A stretch of 64,000 nucleotides of DNA. Origin: Catalinimonas niigatensis. Lineage in GTDB: Bacteria; Bacteroidota; Bacteroidia; Cytophagales; Cyclobacteriaceae. Below are positions 9,349 through 20,900 of the stretch, piece after piece (within the stretch, counting starts at the first letter, position 1; each line of letters opens with the position of its first letter). The DNA is taken from assembly GCF_030506285.1 (NCBI RefSeq), contig NZ_CP119422.1, forward strand, positions 1,364,001 through 1,428,000, read 5' to 3'. The translations under genes and the position numbers were made by a program. The notes under the pieces are model-generated. The model was not told the origin of the DNA. It made no database searches and worked only from the letters and a program-made list of their open reading frames with translations.

Positions 9349-10368
9349 TTATTCAATAATGACAGTATCTCCTTCAATGCGATAAGTAAAATTTGATGAA
9401 TAGCTCATCCCTTCCAGAATTACTTTAAGACTAGGATTTTGATATCGTCCGGTAAAGCCATCCGTTACTGGTTGTGTTCTTTGAATGATAAAATCCACAC
9501 CGTACCAGCGTTCCAGTTTTTGAATGATTTCTTCAAATGATGCTTTATGAAATACCAATATGCCTTCTTTCCAGGCCAAGAGTTCGTTTGGATCAAAATC
9601 ACCTTTTTCAAAAGTTCCGCTTTGAAGATTGATGTTGACCATTTCTCGCGGCAGAAGTTGACTGGACTGTATCGCATTCCCATTTTTTCTTTTCTCTATC
9701 ATGACAGTCCCACTTGCTACTGCCACGCTCATATCTTCTTCAAAAGGAAAAGCCTGCACATTAAAAGAAGTCCCCAATACCCGGACCTGTATATCACCGG
9801 CAGTGACAATGAAGGGTTTTAAAGTATCCCTCACTACATCAAAAAAAGCCTCTCCCACTAATTTTACCTGCCTTGACTGTTTGAAATCCTGTGGGTATTC
9901 CAGATAACTTTCGGCATTAAGCGTCACTTTACTTCCGTCAGGAAGAGTAATAATGGACTTTTGTCCTCGAGGATTACTCTTGGACATCATGATAGATAAT
10001 ATATCTTCAGTTGGCATATTGAAATTTTCCTCTTGCCCAAACTTTACCCATAACACGGTAAAGCCCAATATTAAAAAGATGGCCGCTGCCATACGTCGCC
10101 AGTATTGCCAAGTCACTGAAGCTTGAGTTCTTGAAATGGGAACAGTCTTTTTTTGTTCCAGATGAAGCTGTCTAACGATTTTTTCGTAAGTCTTCTCCTG
10201 ATCCTGAATGGTGGGCCTGTACTTAGCCTTATGCCAAGCCTCTTCCAGGCGATGATACAGGAGTTTATTTTGGGGAGATGCATCCAGCCATTCCTGTAGG
10301 ATTGCTTTTTCTTCCTGGTTTATCTCTCCGGCAAGTTTTCTGGCAATCAGTTCTAAATATGAGGTCAC
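9349..10368 (-). CDS. FecR-family anti-sigma factor (locus 1)
   Basis: 339 residues with a GTG start. The cytoplasmic N-terminal segment (residues 1-90) begins with a helical YLELIARKLAGEINQEE stretch of the kind that binds a sigma factor. One membrane helix follows at about 92-109, then a periplasmic FecR domain (about 130-235) containing TLPDGSKVTLNAESYLEYP and VKLVGEAFFDV. The C-terminal DUF4974-type domain ends the protein (ILEGMSYSSNFTYRIEGDTVIIE). It holds the adjacent ECF sigma factor inactive until the STN domain of the downstream SusC signals substrate arrival. It is 119 bp downstream of the sigma gene. Length and layout are standard for this family in Bacteroidota. Confidence 0.93.
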   Translation of the reverse strand: MTSYLELIARKLAGEINQEEKAILQEWLDASPQNKLLYHRLEEAWHKAKYRPTIQDQEKTYEKIVRQLHLEQKKTVPISRTQASVTWQYWRRMAAAIFLILGFTVLWVKFGQEENFNMPTEDILSIMMSKSNPRGQKSIITLPDGSKVTLNAESYLEYPQDFKQSRQVKLVGEAFFDVVRDTLKPFIVTAGDIQVRVLGTSFNVQAFPFEEDMSVAVASGTVMIEKRKNGNAIQSSQLLPREMVNINLQSGTFEKGDFDPNELLAWKEGILVFHKASFEEIIQKLERWYGVDFIIQRTQPVTDGFTGRYQNPSLKVILEGMSYSSNFTYRIEGDTVIIE

Positions 10369-10487
10369 TTTTTATTTTTTGTATTAAGAAACCACTGAAA
10401 GGCCGCCTACCCCCAAAGGGAATGAGAAAATTTTCAAAAAAATTTAGAAAAATAATAAAAGAGGTGATAATAGTGAGAAGAAGCAGA

Positions 10488-11120
10488 TTAAAGTAAAAAA
10501 ATATCAATGCTTTTATCCCATTCCAGCAGGATGAATAAATAATATAGGGGAGTAAAGGATGATTTTGCCTTTGTCTGCTGATACTGATCTAAAGCTGTTT
10601 TGAGTTTTTTAAGGGCAATGCCCATCTGGTTTTCTACAGTTTTGGGAGCAATTTCCAACAGTTCTGCAACTTCCCTATAGCTCATTCCATCTTCGCGTAC
10701 CATCCTGAAGATCATCTCACATTTTTCGGGTAATTGGCTGATGCCTTCTTCTATCATTGCTGCCAACTCTCTGGCAATCAGCAGATTTTCAGGTTCATTG
10801 TATTCTATTCGTAAACTTTTAGAGCTGAGTTCATCAGTTTGAGGCAGTCTGGCTTCTTTTTTTAGACATGTGAGGGATTGGTTTTTTACTGCCTGGAAAA
10901 AGTAGAAATCCAGATGTTCAATTTCTACTAGTCTTTTTCTGTTATTCCAGAGCTTTAGAAATACGTCGGAAACTACCTCTTCGCTGATTACATCGGAACG
11001 AAGGTAGTAAAATGCCAAATGGTATAAACGAGGGTAATATTCGTCAAAAAGGAGTTTGAAAGCTTGGCTGTCACCTGCCGCCATTGCCTGAATCCAATGT
11101 CTGATTTTGGTGTCTTTCAC
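10488..11120 (-). CDS. ECF RNA polymerase sigma factor (locus 1)
   Basis: 210 residues with a GTG start. Region 2 is recognisable in FKLLFDEYYPRLYHLAFYYL and DVFLKLWNNR, region 4 in GISQLPEKCEMIFRMVREDG and MSYREVAELLEIAPKTVENQ. It belongs to the Bacteroidetes FecI-like group and should drive transcription of the SusCD/sulfatase locus after release from FecR. The hydrophobic C-terminal tail (YYLFILLEW) occurs in several relatives and may help contact the membrane-bound anti-sigma factor. It is the first gene of locus 1; the 141 bp upstream separate it from the frameshifted sulfatase of locus 2. Confidence 0.93.
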   Translation of the reverse strand: MKDTKIRHWIQAMAAGDSQAFKLLFDEYYPRLYHLAFYYLRSDVISEEVVSDVFLKLWNNRKRLVEIEHLDFYFFQAVKNQSLTCLKKEARLPQTDELSSKSLRIEYNEPENLLIARELAAMIEEGISQLPEKCEMIFRMVREDGMSYREVAELLEIAPKTVENQMGIALKKLKTALDQYQQTKAKSSFTPLYYLFILLEWDKSIDIFLL

Positions 11121-11261
11121 TCTAGCTTATTATATGGAAAGATAAGCTAGTATTAATTTTTATATTTAATAGGATTCTGCATTATCTTTTCGAATGCAAT
11201 ATTGAAGGCAGGATATTCCGGAAATGTGTAGTGATAAGTTGAAACCTTTGAAGGTCTCACT

Positions 11262-13192
11262 TTACCTAAACACAAAATTATTGGGAATAATGCCCAGCCT
11301 GCCCAGCAGGTCCTTGCTGGCGGCTGATACTTCATAGCTCACCTCTTGGTTCTGATAAATTTGCTTTATGTCCTCCACAAAGGGTTGCTGATGCTGCACA
11401 TAGAGCAGGTGGTTGATAACCATCAGCGCCAGATCCTTGTTCTCATGCCTGATATACTGCTTAAGGTTTTTCTCGGCATCTTTATTCTTGAATACATCAT
11501 AAGAAATTGCTGAGGCTGTAAGCCCAACCGGAGGATAATCATCCTGCATCGCTTTGATCAGTTGATCCTGATAGGGTTTAAGTAAAGCCTTGCTTTGTGA
11601 CCTCCTGTGATGGCCCAGTAGCGAATGATCTTGTCAGGACTCTGTAGTAGCTTGATCTGTTGGTTAGCTGTATCCTTGGTTCTTTTTCCAGATAAAGATG
11701 CTGCAGCATATATTTCTTTGATTGGGTACTGCTTCTTATCAAGCCTAAACTCATAAGGAGTGATGTTTTCAGAGAGTAGTCCTAACGCATACTCTGGCAG
11801 AAACAGCACATCTCTGGAAGATAGTACTTCATCCTCTAAAGCTGTGCGCCATTTTTCCAATAAAGGCCGCATGGCTGGATTATTTACCAGATTTTGTGTC
11901 TCCCACAGGTCATTTTCTATATCATAGAGATACTCAGCGGGACGGGGCTCAAACAAACTCTGCTGTAATGGATTAAGTTTATTGGCTGCTTCATCTTCTC
12001 GCATGTGCTGTTTGATCTCTCCTATCTCCATGTACCTGATGTATCTAACCTCTGGCATAAAGGGCATGAAGTTGCGCGAATACACATACCTACCGTCTGT
12101 AACTGTTCTTACCAAGTCAATACCGTTATCCGAACGGTCAGATGAGAGAAACAGCTTGTCTACCGGCTTATCCCTTTCCTTTCCTATCAGCACTCTTCCT
12201 TTCAGGTAGTCAGGTACTTTAGCACCTGCCAGACTGATCATACTGGGTGCCAGGTCTTCAAAACTTATGAGTTCGTCAGTGACTACCGCTGTTCCCCAGG
12301 GAGAGAGATGCTGGTACATGGGTGGAAACCAGACCACAAAGGGCACACGATAGCCTAAGTTGATGCCATTGGTTTTACCCCTGGGTATACCCTCTCCATG
12401 ATCGGCATAAAAGAAAATGATGGTACTGTCCATCAGCTGATCACTTTTCAGGCGTGCCAGCAGTTCTCCTATATTAAGGTCGGTAAGCTTGATACTGTTG
12501 TACACTCTGGCAAACTGCTTTCTCATCTCAGGACTATCCCGATAAAAAGGGGGCATCTCAAAATCATTTTCTCCAATACGATCCTCTGCTGGTAGTTTGG
12601 CCAGCACCTCCTCTTGATACCACTCATAAGAGTGGGTCATGGTGCGCGACTGATGGGAGTCATTGTAGTTGAAAACTGCAAAGAAAGGCTGCCCCGACTT
12701 TCTGTTCCACCAGCCAGCCTCATTGGAACTTTCGTCCCAGGCTTCTTCTATAAACGCCTTCTCATCTTTGACATTATAATCTGTTTTGCTGTTGTTGGTC
12801 ACATAGTATCCCTGCTGCTGCATAAAGTAGGGAAAGCCTTTGATGAAATCCGGAATGGGATATTTGCTGCGGTGGTTGCCTGCTCCTGTTTTGTAGGTCT
12901 TTACTCCAGTGATGATGGCGGTACGACTGGGTGAACAAACGGTACCCGTAGAGAAAGCATTGTTAAAACGAACGCCTTCTTTGGCTAGTTGATCAATGAC
13001 AGGCGTACGCGCATCCTGATTGCCATAGCAGCCTATAAATTGTGGAGATGTATCTTCTATGGTAATCCACAAGATGTTAGGCTGTTGGGCGTAGGAAAAG
13101 CTGTTAATCAATAAACAGCAAGAAAAGAGTAAAACAAGCCTTCCCTCTTTGCGCATCAACCATAGGTATAGATATACTGCTTTGTTCATCAT
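11262..13192 (-). pseudogene. Sulfatase with HEAT-like C-terminus, frameshifted
   Basis: The first frame (13192-11558, 544 residues) has a signal peptide ending in SYA and a complete sulfatase core: C-S-P-S-R at Cys86, ILWITIEDTSPQFIGCYG, and FFYADHGEG. Near 11580-11615 the frame breaks: after RYWAIT it reads 15 unrelated residues to a stop, while a shifted frame continues as KALLKPYQDQLIKAMQDDYP and runs to a stop at 11262. Together they make about 643 residues, close to the 612-residue homologue at 37251-39089, which keeps the same HEAT-like tail in one frame. The catalytic core is whole, so a truncated enzyme may still be made. A sequencing error is possible. Its start overlaps the stop of the preceding sulfatase by 4 bp (ATGA). 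Confidence 0.8.
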
Positions 13193-14790
13193 TGTTCATC
13201 AAAGTTTTTCTCAAAATCTGTTTCATTCACCCAACCCGCTTTCATTTCTTCTCCATGCATATATCTTTCATAAAAGTTTCTTGAGTTGGCTCCAGCATAT
13301 TCATATTCATCAAATGTATGTCCATTGCCAAACATTCTGGGATCGCCCTGTTTTTTAAGTTGATCAAAAAGCTGGCTTTTCAAATTATCTTTCATTGTTT
13401 GATACTCCGGATGCAGGGCCAGGTTATCTGTACAGGCTGGGTCTTTACTGATCTGGTACAATTCTTCTTGTGGCCTTTTGCCAAAGGATGCTTTCCAAAA
13501 GTGAGCTGTCTCTTGCTTTTTCCTACCATTCAAAATCAACGTTTTGGTAGGACTACCATCGGTATTAAGGTAGCCTGTTTCAGGATTACCAGCTGGCCAG
13601 CGGTCTGGTTCAAAATTATGCAGGTAAAGGTATTCTGTTGTAACGATGCCTCTGATAGGGTACCCCCAGTCATGAGGTCTGCCCACATCATGTCGCTCTT
13701 TGCCAATGATAACTGCATTTCTTTTAGGATCTACCTGACCTGCAGCTTCACTATAGAAGATGTTCGTCAAGCTCTTTCCTGTAAGTGATGTCATGGAAGA
13801 AGAATCGGCAGGGATTTCAGCTGCCTCCAGAAAAGTAGGCGTAAAATCAATGAAGCTCACGAAATCTTCTATGCGCCTGCCTGGATTTCTGATACCATTT
13901 TTCCACATGATAGCCAGAGGAAGATGGTTTGAATATTCATATTCCTGACCCTTGATCCTGGGAAACGGCATGCCATTATCGGCAGTTACCACAATGATAG
14001 TATTATCTAATTCACCCCGTTCTTCCAGTAAATCAATCATCTGTTGAAGATGCTCGTCAAAATATTCTATTTCATAGGCATAATCCAACATATCTGCTCT
14101 AACTGTATCCGTATCCGGCCAAAAAGCAGGCACATTGTCAATATCTTCTATTTTCTTTCCACCCTTGGATATACCTGAGCGAAACTCGTAGCGCCGATGA
14201 GGTTCTGTAGAACCATACCAGAAGCAGAAAGGCTGATCATCTGATTTCTGGTTCAGGAAGTCCTCAAAATTTCTGGCATAATCGTTTGAATTAATGGAAG
14301 TAGTTGGAGGTGCAGTGGTAAATTTATTGTAAGGGGTGCCTGTCAATTCTCGCTTCTTTCCATCTACTTCACCGGGGTCTCCAGGCGCCCATCCTTTGGC
14401 TGTGTAACCCGTTTGATACCCATAAGCTGCAAGTGCTTCCACAAAAGTTTTAAATTTAGCTGGGAAATAAGGTGAATGATTGGCTGCCTCCTCTAACTGC
14501 CAGGAGTTTCTTCCGGTAAGGATACAAGCTCTGGAAGGGGCACACTTTGCATTGGGTGTGTAAGCCCGCATAAACAAAAGGCCTTCCCTGGCTACTCTAT
14601 CAAAAGCCGGAGTGTTGACCCATTTGGTTCCATAAGCGCCCATATGCGGAAAAGAAGCATCATCTGCGATGGCAAAGAGGATATTAGGCCTTTTTGTATC
14701 TGCTACTACTTCCTTTTCCTGAGGGGTACAAGCGATTGTGGAAAACAGACATATCCATGTTAATGCCAGCATGTTTAGGTTGTCGTTCAT
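13189..14790 (-). CDS. Lipoprotein sulfatase (N-sulfoglucosamine sulfohydrolase-like grade)
   Basis: 533 residues with a lipobox ending STIAC (Cys21). The formylglycine motif C-A-P-S-R starts at Cys83, followed by [20 protein letters not shown], a pattern shared with the next gene upstream. The metal site starts [15 protein letters not shown], and the second metal segment is [12 protein letters not shown]. Similar sulfatases are usually annotated as heparan N-sulfatase-like; I treat that as a family hint only. It is the second of three sulfatases in locus 2, and its stop codon overlaps the start of the third by 4 bp, which implies translational coupling. The C-terminus (FNGNG-type loop and [18 protein letters not shown]) looks complete. 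Confidence 0.9.
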   Translation of the reverse strand: MNDNLNMLALTWICLFSTIACTPQEKEVVADTKRPNILFAIADDASFPHMGAYGTKWVNTPAFDRVAREGLLFMRAYTPNAKCAPSRACILTGRNSWQLEEAANHSPYFPAKFKTFVEALAAYGYQTGYTAKGWAPGDPGEVDGKKRELTGTPYNKFTTAPPTTSINSNDYARNFEDFLNQKSDDQPFCFWYGSTEPHRRYEFRSGISKGGKKIEDIDNVPAFWPDTDTVRADMLDYAYEIEYFDEHLQQMIDLLEERGELDNTIIVVTADNGMPFPRIKGQEYEYSNHLPLAIMWKNGIRNPGRRIEDFVSFIDFTPTFLEAAEIPADSSSMTSLTGKSLTNIFYSEAAGQVDPKRNAVIIGKERHDVGRPHDWGYPIRGIVTTEYLYLHNFEPDRWPAGNPETGYLNTDGSPTKTLILNGRKKQETAHFWKASFGKRPQEELYQISKDPACTDNLALHPEYQTMKDNLKSQLFDQLKKQGDPRMFGNGHTFDEYEYAGANSRNFYERYMHGEEMKAGWVNETDFEKNFDEQ

Positions 14791-14930
14791 AATTACTCTT
14801 TATTTTTCCAATTTGATTGTTTAGAACTTCTTTTTCCAAGGATTTCAGAAAGTCATTAAAAGCTTAGAAAGTAAAATAAGATCAATCTATTTATTAGATA
14901 TGCTTTAAACTATCTTCATACTCATCGCAT

Positions 14931-16451
14931 TCAATCCACATAGCTGTATTCTTCTTTCAGATTCAACTCTTTTTGAAGAGATGGACTAGGTCTAGGATGC
15001 TTGTCTTTTTCAGCAAAATATTCACCCTTGATCCATCTCATTTCTCCACCTACTACTCTAGGATCTTGTGTATTTCTTAGATAGGTATGAAGCTTTGTAG
15101 TCAGTATTTTCTTGATTTCCTGGTATGTATCTTCATAGGCCACATTTTTCATTTGATAAGGATCATTGTGAAGATCATATAATTCTTCTGCAGGCCTTTT
15201 TTTAAAAGCCAGATTAAAAAGCTCCTTCATATCTACACTTTCCCGATGCTTAAGCATATAGACCTTTGTAGGGCTAGGATAGTGCAGCATATGAGCATCC
15301 ACATCGCCGTACAATGGAGGATCACCTGCCGGCCATTGCTCATGTTCATAGTTTCTTATATAAAGAAAGTCTTTGGTAATGATAGCACGTCCTCCATAGC
15401 CTGCACCCCCTTGACGTACAAAGGCATGCCGCTCTCTGGCCGTTACTACAAAATCACGTTCAGGGTCTATCCTACCACCTTCTTCTGATGCTAAAATAGG
15501 CACCAGACTTCTGGCAGTCATTTCTTTGGGAATAGGAATATCCGCCAGTTCCAGAAAAGTAGGCGCAAGATCATTCAGGCTTACAAAATCATCCACTACC
15601 CTGGCTGCTTTAATCCTTGCAGGCATGGAAATAATGAAAGGGATTTTTGTTCCAGAGGTATAAAGGTTGGCCAATCCACGCGGCATTTGCCAGCCATTAT
15701 CACTACACACGACGATGAGTGTATTGTCTAATTCGCCCTTTTCCTCTAAAAATTGGATGAAGGATCCCACCTCTTTGTCAAATTCCTCAATCTCCGAGTA
15801 GTAGTCCGAGATATCCCCCTTTACAATTTCATTGTCGGGCAAATAAGAAGGAACTTGTATGGCACTCAGATTTATCTCTGCTTTATCTGAATTATTGTCA
15901 TAGGGGCGGTGAGGATTGCGGGAGCTAAACCAAAAGGAAAAAGGCTGCCCTTTTTTACGCTTCGCGTAAAATGCTTCAAAGGTCTCATAAGGATCACCAG
16001 CAGGATTACGTGCTCTTCCCCCAGCTTCAAAATTACCTGGTCCCCACCCCTTTCCCTGAAATCCAACCAGATAGCCAGCTTCTTCAAGTATATCTGTATA
16101 CACTTGAAATTTAGCAGGCAAAATCCCCCAAAGGTTTGCACCCTCTTCAAGCCTCCAGATATCCTGCCCGGTCAGCATAGATGCTCTGGCAGGTGTACAG
16201 GAAGGAGATGAACAAAATGCATTTGTAAACCTTACTCCCTGCTTGGCCAATTGATCCATATGAGGAGTTTTTACCACAGCATCACCATAACACCCTACAT
16301 GATTCCAGGAGTGATTGTCAGACATCAAGATCAAAAAGTTAGGTCTTCCATGTACTTGTACTTTCTTTTTTCCTGAAGTACATCCTCCTGAGACCAGGAT
16401 ACCGGTTAAAACAAAGAAAATAGCTAAATTTACGATCCGAATTTTGCCCAT
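14931..16451 (-). CDS. Lipoprotein sulfatase, paralogue of the following gene
   Basis: 506 residues. The N-terminus has a hydrophobic segment and a probable lipidation Cys24 (LVSGGC). The catalytic motif is C-T-P-A-R at Cys85, within SMLTGQDIWRLEEGANLWG, which parallels the tandem neighbour 13189-14790 ([15 protein letters not shown]). Metal-site segments are FLILMSDNHSWNHVGCYG and VVCSDNGWQMPRG. At the first metal site the usual Asp-Asp pair reads Asp-Asn, a substitution seen in part of this sulfatase group. It follows SusD of locus 2 by 28 bp without a stem-loop, so it should be transcribed with susCD. A tandem duplication with divergence is the likely origin of the pair. Confidence 0.9.
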   Translation of the reverse strand: MGKIRIVNLAIFFVLTGILVSGGCTSGKKKVQVHGRPNFLILMSDNHSWNHVGCYGDAVVKTPHMDQLAKQGVRFTNAFCSSPSCTPARASMLTGQDIWRLEEGANLWGILPAKFQVYTDILEEAGYLVGFQGKGWGPGNFEAGGRARNPAGDPYETFEAFYAKRKKGQPFSFWFSSRNPHRPYDNNSDKAEINLSAIQVPSYLPDNEIVKGDISDYYSEIEEFDKEVGSFIQFLEEKGELDNTLIVVCSDNGWQMPRGLANLYTSGTKIPFIISMPARIKAARVVDDFVSLNDLAPTFLELADIPIPKEMTARSLVPILASEEGGRIDPERDFVVTARERHAFVRQGGAGYGGRAIITKDFLYIRNYEHEQWPAGDPPLYGDVDAHMLHYPSPTKVYMLKHRESVDMKELFNLAFKKRPAEELYDLHNDPYQMKNVAYEDTYQEIKKILTTKLHTYLRNTQDPRVVGGEMRWIKGEYFAEKDKHPRPSPSLQKELNLKEEYSYVD

Positions 16452-16479
16452 TACCCTTTATATTTATTCTCCCAATTCC

Positions 16480-17970
16480 TCATTCTACCGGATTTTGTAC
16501 CAAGTTCGGGTTCAAAGCAATTTCAGTCTCGGGAATAAGATGTACAATGCTGTTTGAGGTGTACTCAATCTGTTTTGGTCCAGACCATCCAAAAGGCTGC
16601 ACGTAGCTCCTGTCCATGTCACGCATGTTTCGGTAAAGGTCAAAGGAACGATGTCCCTCCCAGGCAAGCTCAAGCCTTCTTTCATCCAAGACAACATCCA
16701 ATACAGAATCGTATCCCTTCAAATCACCGACTGAAAACAATTGATCCTCTGTCAAACCAGCCCGATTTCGGATAATATTTACCATGTTAATGGCTTCTGC
16801 TTCCTCGCCTGGTAGCTTGGCATAAGCTTCAGCTTTGATGAGATACATTTCAGCAAGACGAATCACAATTGGAGAAGACAACATAGAGATACCTCCCTCA
16901 TTGGTATATTTATTGACAAAGTACTGAGACAGACCATCTCTTTTGCGTATTTGATAGCCTACTTCTTCTGTAGGGTCAGGTATTTTGTTACCTTCTTCAT
17001 CATACAAATAGTCTGGATCAATGAAGTTGGTTCTGGCATCATTTGGGTTCTGGTACAGTAATTCTCTATAGGTTTTGGAAGCAAACATTTCTCCCCAGCC
17101 CCCATTACCATGATAAAGAGAGCCGATAGCCCCTTTACCCATATTTTCAGTTGGCTGAATCTTGATGGCAAAAATGGTCTCAGGGTTATTTTCAGGGAAA
17201 ATCGTGAAGTACTCTCTGAATTGCTCTGTGTCCAGCAGTTGATACCTACCCGAGTTAATGACTTTATCCGCATATTCAACAGCTTTTTCATACTGCTCCA
17301 TGTATAAGTAAATGCGGGCAAGGAGTGCCCATGCTACCTCTTTGGAAGCATAAATGGCAGGTTTATTTTCTGTCATCAATTCAGCTGCTTTGAGCAGATC
17401 CTGTTCGAGAAACTCGTAAGTCTCTTTCACACTGCTTCTGGGGGGAAGAGCCGTAACATCAGTATTGTCTCTAATCATGACTCCAAGATTATTCTCCGCT
17501 CCATGAGAATAGGGCCTGGAAAACATACGAACAAGGTCATAGTGCATCAGAGCTCTCAAAAAAAGATTTTCCCCCTTGAGTTGCAGCATCTGGGGGTCAG
17601 CATCATCGCTTATGGCTTCTATGACTTTGTTTGCAGAGTAAATACCCTGATAAGCCTCCTGCCAAAACTGAGTTGATACAGAAGAATTTACAATATGCTG
17701 ATAGCTGTAGGTAAGCATACGATTATCACCACTATTTTTTACCCATACTGCATCATCGCTAGGAAATTCCTGTGCTGCCTGTCTGTTCCTTACGTACCTC
17801 ATTTCCCTTAATCTACTGTAGGTACCAATGGTAACATTGTAGAGTAGTTCGGGCGAATTTAAAACCCGCTCATTGGATAACTGATCAATTGGCTCATATT
17901 CAAGATCATCACATGCAACAAAAAACATGAGCATGACAGATGCAAAAGTTATATGAATATATTTTTTCAT
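16480..17970 (-). CDS. SusD/RagB-family lipoprotein (locus 2)
   Basis: 496 residues with lipidation Cys at 20 (MFFVAC). The SusD helical repeats appear at LKGENLFLRALMHYDLVRMF and EVAWALLARIYLYMEQYEKA. The RagB half shows RLAEMYLIKAEAYAKLPGEE and RRLELAWEGHRSFDLYRNM. It pairs with the SusC encoded 17 bp upstream as the surface lid of the transporter. The protein ends with the family-typical NPNLVQNPVE. Unlike the other three loci there is no intergenic stem-loop before the following sulfatase. Confidence 0.95.
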   Translation of the reverse strand: MKKYIHITFASVMLMFFVACDDLEYEPIDQLSNERVLNSPELLYNVTIGTYSRLREMRYVRNRQAAQEFPSDDAVWVKNSGDNRMLTYSYQHIVNSSVSTQFWQEAYQGIYSANKVIEAISDDADPQMLQLKGENLFLRALMHYDLVRMFSRPYSHGAENNLGVMIRDNTDVTALPPRSSVKETYEFLEQDLLKAAELMTENKPAIYASKEVAWALLARIYLYMEQYEKAVEYADKVINSGRYQLLDTEQFREYFTIFPENNPETIFAIKIQPTENMGKGAIGSLYHGNGGWGEMFASKTYRELLYQNPNDARTNFIDPDYLYDEEGNKIPDPTEEVGYQIRKRDGLSQYFVNKYTNEGGISMLSSPIVIRLAEMYLIKAEAYAKLPGEEAEAINMVNIIRNRAGLTEDQLFSVGDLKGYDSVLDVVLDERRLELAWEGHRSFDLYRNMRDMDRSYVQPFGWSGPKQIEYTSNSIVHLIPETEIALNPNLVQNPVE

Positions 17971-17987
17971 TTTCTTGTATTTTGAAG

Positions 17988-20900
17988 TTAAAAATCAAAA
18001 CTCAAACCCAACAAAATTTTCCTTGTAGGAGAGAATCTGGCACTATTTGCGCCCTGTGCGATGATAGAATTTTCCATGTTAATATCTGGATCAGCACCAC
18101 TAAAATTGGTGAATACCGCCAGATAGTCTACGCTGGTAAAAAACCTCAGATTTGATAGTTTATATACTTGGTTGGGGAGGGAATAGCCCAGTCTTATATT
18201 TTGAATTCTAAAGAAGCTGGCATCTTCAAGGTAGCGGGAAGATGTTCCATTAGAAGCACTGCCACCGCTAAACAGTTTGGGATGGGTAGCTATATCCCCT
18301 GGCTGTTCCCAACGTACCCAATCTTCGTGTAAATTCATCTGATTCTGGTTGAGGCTATTGTTATCCGCATCAATACGTTCTCTGGCAGCAAAGTAGATAC
18401 TTTGCCCCACTGCGAAATTGAATAACATACTTAAAGAGAAGTTCTTATAAAATATGTCACTTCTGATTCCACCCGTAAAATTGGGATAAGCAGTACGTAT
18501 AAATAGGTTGCTTGCCTGATTATATACATTGGTAGTCAGCACATTTGCCGGTTCTCTTTTATCCGCTCCATGGATGACATTACCTTCAGCGTCTTCCCAC
18601 CTTACCCAAAGCGGATCACCAGTCTGGGGGTCCACTCCAGCCCAATCTTTCATATAAAAGTACCTGATGGGCAAACCCTCTCTGATTCTCATCTGTCCAT
18701 CGGCAATGTCTTCTCCGTTGTTCAGTTCTAAAACTTTGTTACGGTTGATATTTACATTAAAGCTGGTCTCCCACCTAAATAATCCTCTATCCACATTGAC
18801 TGAATGTAAAGTAATATCCACACCTCTGTTTCTGACCGACCCAACATTTCGTTGCTGGTTGGTAAATCCACTGGCTGCTGAGAGTGGTACATTTTGTAGT
18901 AGGGACTTATTTACCCTGTTATATATATCAAGTTCAAGATTGAATCTACTCAAAAAGTTGAACTCAATGCCTAGGTTAGCATTGTAAGCCATTTCCCAGG
19001 TCAGATTAGGGTTATCAATTCGGGATGGACGTGCTCCTGAAATACCGTTGTAAGTACTTGAAGTGGTAAAGCTATAGGTACCTAAAGAAAGATAGGGTGC
19101 TATATTTGCGTTACCAGTGGTACCATAGCTTCCTCTGATTTTTAACAGATCAATCCAAGATGAATTGCTCAGGAAATTTTCCTTGTTAATGTTCCAGGAT
19201 GCACCCAAAGAGTAAAAAGTAGCCCAGCGATTGTTGGCTCCAAATCGGGAAGAAGCATCACGGCGCAGGGAACCTACTAGAAAATATTTACTGCTATAGT
19301 TGTAATCAAGCTGTCCAAAATAGGATAGAAAACCAGTCTCAGTAATGTTGCCCGACACAGCCTTTGGGCTGCCCGCTGCACTGAGTGCACTCAAGCCGTT
19401 GGCCAAGTCCATACCTATTGCTCCGGTAAATGAATCGTCGATATAGTTATACTCCTGGCCTAATATCCCGCTCAGGTTATGGTCCCCAAAGCTATGGCTC
19501 ATATTCAGAAGGTTAGAAGTAAGCAGATTGTAGTTTTTACTGACGGTTTCACTGATTCTTCCATTTTCAAAATTTGCTAACTGATGATTTCTGTCCAGGA
19601 GTTGTCTCCAGTCAGAACCCAGATAGCTCACACGGTTTGTGGTGGAAAAGCTCATCCAGTCTGTAATCTGAGCATCTAATTGAAGATCTGTGCTAAACCT
19701 GGTATTTGTGGTAATATCCGACTGATGATTCACATTGTAAAAGTGATTTGACCTTGCATTTCCAATCCACGGATTTCCAGGTGCGGAAGGGTTATAAGGA
19801 GTAATACCATCTTCCTCAAAGGCAGGATCCCAGGGAACATTGTTATAAAATTGTGCCATGGTTCCTTCCTGGCCGCCTAATGGCTCATTGGGTCTTTTGT
19901 CAGCCCCGGCATTGATCCTGGCATGCAGGGTAAATCTGTCAGAAATTTCATGTTTAAAATTGGTCCTTAAGTTCAGGTTCCGATAATAAGTATTTAAAAT
20001 AGTTCCTCTCTCATAATAGTAATTGCCGCTGACATAAAAAGTTGTTTTTTCGTTTCCCCCTGAAACTGAAAGCTGATGCTGATTAACCATACCTGTTCTG
20101 GTAAGTAAGGATTGCCAATCCGTATCTCTTTCCAAAAGAGAAGAAGGCAGCACAGTTTCCAGATACTGGTCAAAACCTATGTTAGCAAAAGCAGGATCTC
20201 CTTCAGCTACTCTTGCGTCATAAAAATTTCTGAACCCAGCGCTTTGTCTATCATAGAGCTCGGCAGAATTCATCATGTCTATATTACCATAACGATGAAA
20301 GGTAGGTCCTACGGAACCTGTATAGTTCACTTTGGTTTCACCACGCTGCCCACTTTTAGTGGTAATGATAATTACGCCATTGGCGGCTCTTGAACCATAT
20401 AATCCGGTTGCAGCAGCATCTTTCAGCACTGTCACGGAAGCTATATCCATAGGGTTGGCTGATCCTCCGATGACACCGTCCACTACATAGAGTGGCTCAT
20501 ATCCAGCCCCTATAGAGCCTACGCCTCTTATGACAATGTTGGTTTGATCGCCTGGGCGGCCTCCTGAATTAGAAATGGTCAAACCCGAAACCTTACCTTG
20601 CAACATATTTCCAAGGTCCTGGGAGACTACGCCCTCCTGTAATTCTTCAGCCTCGACTGTGGCAACAGAAGAAGATAATTCGGACTGACGTTTTGTACTA
20701 TATCCTACCACAATCACTTCTTCCAGACTCTGTACGTCTTCATTCAATGCAATGTCTATGACTGATCTTCCATTGATAGGAATTTCCTGTGACAGGTATC
20801 CTATGGATGAAAATACCAACGTAGTCACTTCGTCTTCTACCGTTAATCTGTAGTTTCCGTCTATTCCTGTGACAGTACCTACGGCAGTACCTTTGGCCAA

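Noticed and set aside
10401-10420. GC-rich GGGGGTAGGCGGCC-type stretch before fecR1 as an ECF promoter
   Set aside because: No equivalent was found before fecR2 or fecR3, so a single occurrence does not support a promoter call.
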